Shown here: positions 32,401 through 37,456 of the stretch, in pieces
How positions within the stretch are numbered: position 1 is the stretch's first letter
Layout: each line of letters opens with the position of its first letter
Origin: Streptomyces sp. NRRL B-24085
GTDB taxonomy: Bacteria > Actinomycetota > Actinomycetes > Streptomycetales > Streptomycetaceae
Length of the DNA stretch: 37,456 bases
NCBI RefSeq assembly: GCF_001282115.1
Contig: NZ_LJBR01000403.1
Coordinates: 1 to 37,456, forward strand
Reading direction: 5' to 3'
Program-made: the position numbers and the translations under genes
The notes under the pieces: model-generated
Told to the model about the DNA's origin: nothing
The model's input: only the letters and a program-made list of their open reading frames with translations
Databases searched by the model: none

Positions 32401-34175
32401 ACGATGTAGGCGATGCGGTCGGCCGGGTTGGCCGGGTCCAGCGGGAGGTAGCCGGCACCGGACTTGAGGATGCCGAGGAGGGCGGGGATCAGCTCGATGC
32501 CCCGCTCCAGGCTCAGGCCGACCAGGGTCTCCGGGCCGACGCCCTTGGCGATCAGGGCGTGCGCGACCCGGTTGGCGCGGGCGTCCAGCTCGGCGTAGGT
32601 GAGGTGGGTGCCCTCGAAGGACAGGGCGGTGCGGTGCGGGGTGCGGGCGGCCTGCTCGGCGAACACCTCGTGCACGCGCCGGGTCACCGGGGTCTGCTCG
32701 CGCGGCGGGCCGAGCAGGACGGCCCGCTCCTGCTCGCCCAGGATCTCCAGGGCGGACAGCGGGGCCTCGGGGGCGTCGGCGACCGCGTGCAGCAGCCGGA
32801 CCAGGTGGCCGGCGAGGCGCTCGACCGTCGTGCGGTCGAACAGGGCGGTGGCGTACTCCAGGTGGCCGCCGAGCGAGCCGTCGGCGCCCTCGCGGACCTG
32901 GAGGTCGAGGTCGAACTTGGCGACCCGGCCGGAGCCGGCGAAGGGCTCAGCGTCGACGCCGGGCAGGTCGAAGGCGGCGCCGCGGTCGCCGTGCAGGGTG
33001 AAGGCGACCTGGAACAGGGGCGTGCGGGACAGGTCGCGCTCGGGCGCGAGGGCCTCGACGACCTGGGCGAAGGCCACGTCCTGGTGGTCGTAGGCGTCCA
33101 GGACCGTGGCGCGGGTGCGGGACAGCAGGCCGGTGAAGGACGGGTCGCCGGCGAGGTCGCCGCGCATCACCAGGCTGTTGATGCCGTAGCCGATGAGCTG
33201 CTGGAGCTCGGGGCGGCCGCGGCCTGAGACCACGGTGCCCACCGCGATGTCGGTGCGTCCGGTGTGCCGGGACAGCAGGGTCTGCCAGGCGGCCAGGAAC
33301 AGCATGAACAGGGTGCTGTCCCGGTCGGCGGCCAACTGCCGCAGGCGGGCGGCGAGAGGGCCGGGCACCTCGAAGGGGACCGCGTCCCCGGCGCCGTCGC
33401 GGACCGGCGGGCGGGGCCGGTCGGTGGGCAGCTCCAGCGGGGGCAGGTCGGCCAGCGCGTCCTGCCAGTGGCCGAGGTGCCGGGCGACGACCTCCTCGGT
33501 CATCGTCGTGCGCTGCCAGGCCGCGTAGTCGGCGTACTGCACGGCGAGCGGGGCCGGGACGGCGCCCGTGTACAGCTCGCTCAGTTCCTGGCCGAAGACC
33601 TGGGCGGACCAGGCGTCGCAGGCGATGTGGTGGAAGACGACCGCGAGGACGTGCTCGTCGTCGCCGACCCGGACGAGGCGGCCGCGCACGGGCCAGTCGC
33701 GGGCCAGGTCGAAGGTGCGGGCCAGGTCGGCCTCGACGAGGGCCCGCACCCCGGCGTCGTCGGCGGCCGTGGAGTGCGCGAGGGGCAGCGGCCGCGGCGG
33801 GTCGACGACCTGCACGGGCTCGTCGCCGGCCAGTGCGTAGCGGGTGCGCAGGATCTCGTGCCGGTCGACGACCCCCTGCCAGGCCCGTTCCAGCGCCTCG
33901 GTGTCCAGGGCGCCGCGCAGCCGCAGCACCAGCGGCACCAGGTACTCCGGGCTGTCCGGCTCCAGCCGGCTGAGGAACCACATCTGCTGCTGTCCGTACG
34001 ACAGCGGCAGCGGGGCGGTGCGGTCGGCGCGGGGTATCCCCGCGCGGCGCGGGGCGGCGGCGCCGCGGCCCGCGAGACGGCGCCTCAGCAACTCCGCGCG
34101 CAGCGCGTCGGCCTCGGTACCGGAACCACCGTCGCCGCCCGTCACGACGGGCCTCTCCATTTCCCCGGTGCTCAT
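23415..34175 (-). CDS. Trimodular NRPS with C-terminal PBP/beta-lactamase-like domain (NRPS2)
   Basis: 3586 residues, order C-A-T-C-A-T-C-A-T-serine hydrolase. C1 has HHIACDAWS (about 182); A1 TSGSTG near 645; T1 Ser1039. C2 has CHAILDGWS (about 1245); A2 TSGSTG near 1685; T2 Ser2069. C3 has CHAITEGWS (about 2272); A3 TSGSTG near 2725; T3 Ser3115. The A1 pocket reads D-V-W-N-V-A-M-V-H-K, near the Thr code. A2 and A3 both read D-L-P-K-V-A-E-V-G-K, near the Asn code (DLTKxGEVGK). A Glu/Pro/Val-rich linker (about 3150-3185) leads to a class C/PBP-like domain with SxxK at S3269-K3272 and an HGG at 3506, but Lys-Ser-Ser at 3369-3371 where Tyr-x-Asn is expected. There is no epimerase, methyltransferase or classical thioesterase domain. 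The domain probably hydrolyses or cyclises the finished peptide. Its start overlaps the NRPS1 stop (ATGA). Confidence 0.95.
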   Translation of the reverse strand: MSTGEMERPVVTGGDGGSGTEADALRAELLRRRLAGRGAAAPRRAGIPRADRTAPLPLSYGQQQMWFLSRLEPDSPEYLVPLVLRLRGALDTEALERAWQGVVDRHEILRTRYALAGDEPVQVVDPPRPLPLAHSTAADDAGVRALVEADLARTFDLARDWPVRGRLVRVGDDEHVLAVVFHHIACDAWSAQVFGQELSELYTGAVPAPLAVQYADYAAWQRTTMTEEVVARHLGHWQDALADLPPLELPTDRPRPPVRDGAGDAVPFEVPGPLAARLRQLAADRDSTLFMLFLAAWQTLLSRHTGRTDIAVGTVVSGRGRPELQQLIGYGINSLVMRGDLAGDPSFTGLLSRTRATVLDAYDHQDVAFAQVVEALAPERDLSRTPLFQVAFTLHGDRGAAFDLPGVDAEPFAGSGRVAKFDLDLQVREGADGSLGGHLEYATALFDRTTVERLAGHLVRLLHAVADAPEAPLSALEILGEQERAVLLGPPREQTPVTRRVHEVFAEQAARTPHRTALSFEGTHLTYAELDARANRVAHALIAKGVGPETLVGLSLERGIELIPALLGILKSGAGYLPLDPANPADRIAYIVEDAQAPVVVTVSDHAHLFDVDLLLLDRDALDEQPGTDPGVPGSPENLIYTIYTSGSTGRPKGVALTHANVARLLARGHEHYAFAETDVWPLFHSYAFDVSVWEMWGALLFGGRLVVVPQAVTRSPEEFLDLLVREQVTVLNQTPTAFRSLVDTDAALSLRAVVFAGEKLEVSELRPFAERFGLDRVALVNMYGITETTVHTTFHRITEADLDPRAGNPVGHPLADLRVYLLDAHARPVPVGVPGEMYVAGPGVARGYLNRPRLTAERFVPDPYGPPGSRLYKSGDLARRLPDGSLEFLGRMDDQVKIRGFRIELGEIETALAAHPDVRDAVVLVREDTPGDKRLVAWVTPAADTAPEPGTLRSHLAARLPEYMVPAAFVALDALPLTTNGKLDKRALPAPGQDALGGAAFVAPRTVAEERVAEVWADVLGLERVGVEDGFFELGGHSIRAVTLVGRLRAIGYDLAVRDVFEHRTVARIAELVTGRPAPADADRTVEPYALIGDADRAKLPAEGLVDAYPLSQVQLGMVVEMLTDDGKHPYHNVTSFRIRDERPFSLEALRAAAARVVARHEALRTSFDLTGYSVPLQLVHAEAEMPVDARDLSHLGQDELLASLREFTEQERARLFDLATPPLLRLHAHTAGDGSWWITNTECHAILDGWSHHSLLMEVLQEYDRLVDGADAVEPERPAVRFADFVAAELEVLDAEDSRAYWQSVVDGYARLTVPAPWRGAPDDTGAPYRVPVPFHDLEDRLRALAATAGASLKSVLHAAHLKTLSMLTEEDRFFSGLVCNARPEVLGADRVYGMHLNTLPFAHDRTAAGTWRELVASVFAREVELWPHRTYPMPVIQRELADGERLIDMRFSYHDFDQVDRAQVDYLASIDDSPTEFPLGVSARVGHLVLTASPRALSRTGTDRLAQMLRQVLEAMADDPEGDARATFLPEGERERRLAEWNDTAHEAETSSVLQLFEAQAARTPRAAAVRHAGGSLSYGELDARANQLAHHLRERGVTPESRVLVQLDRGPDLLTALLAVWKAGGAYVPVDPSYPAARVDAMREASAAVATLTALPDLTGRPDEAPARRDDLDTLAYVIFTSGSTGVPKGVEVTHRGLVNHVAWAARELAPHGTGGAPLFSSVAFDLVVPNLWAPLVTGQAVHTVGQDVDMADLGEHLAAAGPFSFVKLTPGHLDVLAQQLTADQAAALAPVLVVAGEAFTRATLERWRTLAPGTRLINEYGPTEASVGSTVFPVPDDCAPDVLPIGRPLPNMRVYVLDSAMRPVPVGVAGELYVGGTGVARGYAGRPDLTAERFLPDPFGPGRLYRTGDLVRQLDDGNVEFLGRIDDQVKIRGYRIELGEIQAVLTGHPAVREAFVTTYDGELAAYYAPAEAAAPDAVRAHLGDRLPEYMVPAALLPLPALPLNANGKVDRRALPAPDTAEAADDGYTAPRTVTEERIAEVWAQVLGLERVGVEDGFFEIGGHSIRAVALVGALRSAGFDIGVRDVFEHRTVAELAEYLTGRPARTEVDVPVERFALIGDGDRAALPADAVDAYPLTQVQLGMVLEMLADDRHAYHNVSSFRISESVPFSADALRAAAVTVAARHEMLRTSFHLDGYSQPLQVVHADAEIPVAVHDLRGLDQAALDTAVRTFLAAERADLFDLEHAPLLRMTAHVEDDGWRLGLTVCHAITEGWSHRALLMELLDEYRRVRDGGERVTVAAPQVRYADFVAAELRSLESATDRGHWQGVTEGHARFSLPSAWAGDRTAERERYRVAVALKPFDAGLRALAARARVSIKSVLLAAHLKTLSLLTEEDRFHSGLVFSARPEAPGADRVYGMYLNTLPFAFDADRDRTWEELVREVFAHEAGMWEHRRYPMPAIQHDAGLERLLDVRFSYQDFDHVDTDRVDLDASSGEGATEFDLAVSAVSGYLLMTTHTHALSRPNADRLTALYTAVLDAMTKDPSGDARAVPLSDDELHRQLVEWNDTAHEAGTADVLRLFETQAARVPDAPAVTLGDRTLSYAELDARANRLAHALRARGVDAEARVAVQLDRGPDLIAALLAVWKAGGAYVPVDPSYPAERVAAIVRTAGARVAVTSEEYADRFAGTEVLSAAMAGEGMPGEAPARRDDLDALAYVIFTSGSTGVPKGVEVPHRGLVNHVAWAARELAARGTGGAPMFSSVAFDLIVPNLWGPLVTGQRVFTVAQDTAPADLGRALLAGAPYSFVKLTPGHLDLLAEQLTTEQADELAAVTVVAGEALPGTTADRSLDILGPGRLINEYGPTEASVGSTVFPVTGPVGREVVPIGRPLPNMRVYVLDSAMRPVPVGVAGELYVGGTGVARGYAGRPDLTAERFLPDPFGPGRLYRTGDLVRQLDDGNVEFLGRIDDQVKIRGYRVELGEIQSVLTGHPAVREAYVSVHEPVPGDRRLVAYWTGAGAAPEDLAAHCALRLPDYMVPAAFIALDALPLNANGKVDRRALPAPDRGDLRTGTDHVPPRTPTEKALAAIWSEVLGVEQIGVHDRFFDLGGHSLLMIKVLAAARAAGLAVSIYRMYQHDTLFELAAAVDEDMKDAAPETPAVETPTVEAPVEVPEAAAPATVEVPAELLSRLLAQAGGEAAAEVAALLPPRAPVIEGIDAVMADHHVPGAALAVIHDGKVVAVEGHGVLAAGTEVPVSTRTLFQVGSISKHVTALGVLRLVDDGVLDLDTDISAYLTGWQLADDPRAPGPVTVRHLLGHRAGLARHRSVGFRPGEELPTLLDLLEGRPPVNTPRVRRELPPGEVFRKSSTHYWVLQQVLQDATGEAFEPLMRRLVLDPLGLADTSFDQDHPHTAGLPVALGHDAHGTPLKDGWRRRAHLAAAGLWTTAADAARFTLAVRDALLGAPGALVPQALARELLAGETGTFYGLGTIVDDSGDDLEFGHGGEPTGYWNMAISRLHAGTGFVALTNADSGKAVVKHLTAELGRQDGTFGQGRLAGDWRSAGDADGLPAVLAPVVTDEERA
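25239..25508 (-). repeat. Near-identical A-domain segment, copy in module 3 of NRPS2
   Basis: About 270 bp here match 28362-28631 in A2 with only about four differences, at exactly 1041 codons distance. The segment covers the end of the large subdomain and the hinge (VLDSAMRPVPVGVAG to DDQVKIRGYR). Flanking parts of the two A domains differ more, which indicates recent duplication or gene conversion. Confidence 0.85.
28362..28631 (-). repeat. Near-identical A-domain segment, copy in module 2 of NRPS2
   Basis: Partner of 25239-25508. Synonymous positions are also conserved, so the match exceeds what protein constraint alone would keep. A further stretch of about 50 bp encoding the A10 region (NANGKVDRRALPAPD) is also identical between the two modules, near 25000 and 28120. 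Confidence 0.85.
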
Positions 34176-37100
34176 GCCTGCTGCTCCTCGGTGTGCGATG
34201 CGGTGTGGGGGCGGACGGTGGTTTGCGGTGCGCCGCCGGTCGCGGGGGCTCCTGCGGTCGCGGCGGCCTCGGACAGCAGTTCGCCGTCGGTCAGCGCCGC
34301 CACCTCGGCCATGACCCGTTCCGTGACCGTCGCGGCGAGCCGGCCGATCGTGGGGCCCTCGAAGACCGTGCGGACGGCGAAGTCGATGCCGAACTCCTGC
34401 TGGATGCGGGAGATGAGCCGGATCGCGAGGATCGAGTTGCCCCCGATGTGGAAGAAGTTGTCGTGCGCGGAGGCCTGTACGCCGAGCAGTTCGGTCCAGA
34501 TCTCGGCGATCCGCTCCTCGACGGGCCCGTCCGGCGCCACGTGCGCGGGACCGTCCTCACGGCGGCCCGGTTCGGGCAGGGCCCGCCGGTCGACCTTGCC
34601 GTTGGCGTTGACCGGGATCGCGTCGAGCGCGGTGAAGGTCGCCGGGATCATGTACTCCGGCAGCCTGGCCGCGAGATGGGCGGCGAGGTCGGGCAGTCCG
34701 GTGCCGGACGCGGCCGGAACGGCGTAGCAGGCCAGGGCCGGTTCGCCGCCCTCGGGACGGTGGACGACGACCACGGCCTCCCGGATCTGCGGGTGCTCCT
34801 CCACGACGGCCCGGATCTCGCCGGGTTCCACGCGGTAGCCGCGGATCTTGACCTGGTCGTCGAGCCGGCCGAGGAAGGCCACGTTCCCGTCCGGCAGCCG
34901 CCGCACCAGGTCCCCGGTGCGGTACAGGCGGGCGCCCGCGGCGCCGTACGGGTCGGGCACGAACCGCTCGGCCGTCAGCTCGGGCCGGCCGGCGTACCCG
35001 CGGGCCACGCCCGTCCCGCCGACGTACAGTTCGCCCGCGACACCGACCGGGACCGGCTCCAGGGCCGGGTCGAGGACGTACATGGTCATGCCGGGCAGCG
35101 GGCGGCCGATGGGCAGGACGTCGGGGACGGGTTCGGCCTCGTCCTGCGGCACCGGGAAGACGGAGGTGCCGACGGAGGCCTCGGTGGGGCCGTACTCGTT
35201 GAGGAGCAGCATGTCGGGGGCGAGCTCCCGCCAGCGCTCCAGCGCGGCCCGGGTGAACGGCTCGCCCGCCACCACCGTGAGCGGGGTCAGCGAGCCCGCC
35301 TGCGCCGGTGACAACTGGTGGGCGAGGATGTCGAGATGGCCCGGGGTCAGCTTGAGGAAGCTGAAGGGGGCCGCCTCCGACAGCCGCTTGCCGAGCTCCG
35401 ACATGTCGGTGTCCTGCGGCAGCAGGAACAGCCGCTGGCCGGTGACCAGAGGCGCCCACAGGTTGGGGACGACCAGGTCGAAGGCGACCGAGGAGAACAG
35501 CGCGGCACCGCCGTAGTCCCGGCCGGCGAGGTCCCGCGCGGCCCACGCCACATGGTTGGCCAGGCCCCGCTGGGTGACCTCGACGCCCTTGGGGACACCG
35601 GTCGAGCCGGAGGTGAAGATCACGTAGGCGAGCCGGTCCGGGTCCCGGTCCCGCGCGGGCGCGGTCGCGGGCCGTACGGCGATCTCGGCGGCGTCGGTGT
35701 CGAGCCGCAGCACACGCAGGCCGTCCACGCCGGTGAAGCGCTGCTCGTACGCCGACGAGGTGACCGCCGTGCGCACCCCGGCCGCCCGGCACATCGCGGT
35801 GACGCGCTCCGCCGGGTAGGACGGGTCGACCGGCACGTAGGCGCCGCCCGCCTTCCACACCGCGAGCAGGGCGGTGACCAGTTCGGGGCCGCGGTCCAGC
35901 AGGACGGCGACCCGGCGCTCGGCGCCCACGCACAGGGTGCGCAGCTGCTGGGCGAGACGGTTGGCGGCGGTGTCCAGCTCGCCGTAGGAGACGATCCGTT
36001 CGCCGAAGGCGAGGGCGGTGCGGTCGGGCCGGCTGCGGGCCTGCTCCTCGAAGTGTTCGAGGACGGTGCGCTCGTCGGGCTGCCAGGCGGTGTCCTTCCA
36101 GCCGTCGAGGAGCTGCCGGCGCTCCTGCTCGCCGAGCAGGTCGAGGGCGCCGAGCGGGGTGTCCGGGCGCGCGGCGACCTGGTCGAGCAGAGTGAGGAAG
36201 TGGCCCGCCATGCGTTCGGCGGTGCTCCGGTCGAACAGCGAGGTGGCGTACTCCAGGACGCCGTCCAGGGCGCCCTCGGGGGTCTGCCGCATGAACAGCG
36301 ACAGGTCGGTCTTGGCGACCTGCCACGCCTCGGTGAACGCGGCCAGGTCGGCGTCCTGGGTGACGACACTGGTCACGCCCTCGCTGTGCAGGTCGAAGGC
36401 GACCTGGTAGAGCGGGGTGCGGGACAGGTCGCGCTCCGGCTGGAGCTCGTCGACCAGCCGCTCGAAGGGCAGTTCCTGGTGGACGAAGGCGGCGCGGGCC
36501 GCTTCCCTGACCCTGACCAGGGCCTCGGCGAAGCCCAGGTCCGGGGTCAGACCGCAGCGCACGACCAGGGAGTTGAGGAAGAAGCCGACCATGTGCTCGG
36601 TCTCGGGCCGGGTGCGGCCCGCCACCGGGGTGCCGACGGGCACGTCCCAGCGGCCGCTCCAGCGGGCCACGAGGGTGGCGTACGCGGTCAGCAGCGTCAT
36701 GAACGGCGTGGCCCCGTGCCCGCGGCCCAGCTCGGTCAGGGCGGCGGCGGTCCGCTCCGGGACCCTGAGCGGTACGACGGCGCCGTGCGGGTCGCGGACC
36801 GCGGGGCGGGGCCGGTCGGCGGGCAGCTCCACCGGCTCGACGCCGTCGAGGGCGGTCCGCCAGTGCGCGAGCTCCCCCTCGACGAACTCCTCGGTGAGCC
36901 GGGCATGCTGCCAGGTGCCGTAGTCGGCGTACTGGAGCTCCAGGGCGGGCAGTCCGGGCGCGCGCCCCTGCGTGCGGGCCGCGCACAGCTCGCGCAGCTC
37001 CCGCTCCAGGACGACCGTCGACCAGCCGTCGCACGTGATGTGGTGCAGGGTCAGCAGCAGCAGGTGGTCCTCGCCGGGCAACCGAACCAGCAGGGCACGC

Positions 37101-37456
37101 CACAGCGGCCCCTCGGCCAGGTCGAAGCCCTGGGCGAACTGCTCGGCGAACAGCCCGGACACCTCGTCCCGGCCGGCGTCCTCGACCCGCAGCTCGACCC
37201 CGGCGGCTCCGGGGGCGTCGATCACCTGCCGCACCTCACCGCCCTCGGCGAGATAGCGGGTGCGCAGCGGTTCGTGGCGGGCGGCCAGCGCGTCCAGGGC
37301 GGCGGCCACGTCGGCCGGGTCGAGCCCGGCGGGCAGCCGCAGGAAGAGCGGCGCGACCCATTCGGGGCTGCCGGGGTGCATCCGGTCCAGGAACCACAGG
37401 CGGCGCTGGCCGGAGGAGAGGGGGAGGGCGCCGGTGCGGGCGACGGGGAGGACGGG
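34172..37456 (-). CDS. NRPS module C-A-T (NRPS1), N-terminus outside the window
   Basis: At least 1094 residues are visible; the frame is open to the window edge (LPLSSGQRRLWFLDRMHPGSPEW precedes the first ATG), so the annotated start lies beyond. The visible domains are a standard LCL-type condensation domain with HHITCDGWS (DNA about 37022-37045), an adenylation domain with TSGSTGVPKG (about 35590-35614) and a carrier domain with GGNSIL, Ser codon at 34433-34435. The A pocket reads D-L-P-K-V-A-E-V-G-K, identical to A2 and A3 of NRPS2 and close to the Asn code, so it likely loads the same or a similar amino acid. More modules or a starter may precede it. There is no terminal thioesterase, consistent with transfer to NRPS2. 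Confidence 0.95.
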   Translation of the reverse strand, partial: PVLPVARTGALPLSSGQRRLWFLDRMHPGSPEWVAPLFLRLPAGLDPADVAAALDALAARHEPLRTRYLAEGGEVRQVIDAPGAAGVELRVEDAGRDEVSGLFAEQFAQGFDLAEGPLWRALLVRLPGEDHLLLLTLHHITCDGWSTVVLERELRELCAARTQGRAPGLPALELQYADYGTWQHARLTEEFVEGELAHWRTALDGVEPVELPADRPRPAVRDPHGAVVPLRVPERTAAALTELGRGHGATPFMTLLTAYATLVARWSGRWDVPVGTPVAGRTRPETEHMVGFFLNSLVVRCGLTPDLGFAEALVRVREAARAAFVHQELPFERLVDELQPERDLSRTPLYQVAFDLHSEGVTSVVTQDADLAAFTEAWQVAKTDLSLFMRQTPEGALDGVLEYATSLFDRSTAERMAGHFLTLLDQVAARPDTPLGALDLLGEQERRQLLDGWKDTAWQPDERTVLEHFEEQARSRPDRTALAFGERIVSYGELDTAANRLAQQLRTLCVGAERRVAVLLDRGPELVTALLAVWKAGGAYVPVDPSYPAERVTAMCRAAGVRTAVTSSAYEQRFTGVDGLRVLRLDTDAAEIAVRPATAPARDRDPDRLAYVIFTSGSTGVPKGVEVTQRGLANHVAWAARDLAGRDYGGAALFSSVAFDLVVPNLWAPLVTGQRLFLLPQDTDMSELGKRLSEAAPFSFLKLTPGHLDILAHQLSPAQAGSLTPLTVVAGEPFTRAALERWRELAPDMLLLNEYGPTEASVGTSVFPVPQDEAEPVPDVLPIGRPLPGMTMYVLDPALEPVPVGVAGELYVGGTGVARGYAGRPELTAERFVPDPYGAAGARLYRTGDLVRRLPDGNVAFLGRLDDQVKIRGYRVEPGEIRAVVEEHPQIREAVVVVHRPEGGEPALACYAVPAASGTGLPDLAAHLAARLPEYMIPATFTALDAIPVNANGKVDRRALPEPGRREDGPAHVAPDGPVEERIAEIWTELLGVQASAHDNFFHIGGNSILAIRLISRIQQEFGIDFAVRTVFEGPTIGRLAATVTERVMAEVAALTDGELLSEAAATAGAPATGGAPQTTVRPHTASHTEEQQA

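Noticed and set aside
27333..33227. Very long plus-strand open frame (about 1964 codons) opposite NRPS2, and a similar one at 23550-27215
   Set aside because: These are antisense shadows of a GC-rich gene. The translations are low-complexity Gly/Arg/Val/Asp-rich and match no fold, while the minus strand has textbook NRPS motifs.

Overview
This window is high-GC actinobacterial DNA and almost certainly Streptomyces. Codon third positions are nearly all G/C, start sites overlap as ATGA/GTGA, GTG and TTG starts occur, regulators include BTAD-type and LuxR-type proteins, and there is a perfect Streptomyces-type parS palindrome. No tRNA, rRNA, CRISPR array or insertion sequence was seen.

Left part (1-5.7 kb, plus strand): a phenylacetyl-CoA epoxidase operon paaABCDE behind a promoter carrying a PaaR-like operator, then an acyl-CoA dehydrogenase gene whose promoter carries a KstR-type box and two further perfect palindromes. 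A divergent gene of unknown function leaves the window at position 1.

Middle part (5.7-17.5 kb): minus-strand housekeeping or accessory genes (rhodanese, J-domain protein, DUF2252 protein, secreted phospholipase A2), a two-component system (TTG-start LuxR response regulator and its kinase), then plus-strand genes for a BTAD/NB-ARC regulator, a DedA protein and an FtsX-type ABC exporter. Two pairs of shared DNA elements tie these genes together. One long palindrome upstream of the kinase recurs upstream of dedA. A second compound element recurs, with identical internal spacing, upstream of the BTAD regulator and of the ABC transporter.

Right part (17.7 kb to the end, all minus strand): a nonribosomal peptide pathway in one tightly overlapping operon. 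In transcription order it encodes NRPS1 (C-A-T visible, upstream part outside the window), NRPS2 (C-A-T-C-A-T-C-A-T-serine hydrolase), a divergent carbamoyltransferase, an MFS exporter, a type II thioesterase, an SyrP-like Fe(II)/2-oxoglutarate oxygenase, an Sfp-type phosphopantetheinyl transferase and a second SyrP-like oxygenase, ending at a hairpin beside parS. Three of the four adenylation domains share one asparagine-like pocket and one is threonine-like. A coherent but unproven reading is a peptide with several carboxamide or ureido amino acids, some beta-hydroxylated, released by an unusual cis-fused penicillin-binding-protein-like domain. I do not recognise the product. This operon is the best candidate for an undescribed system.
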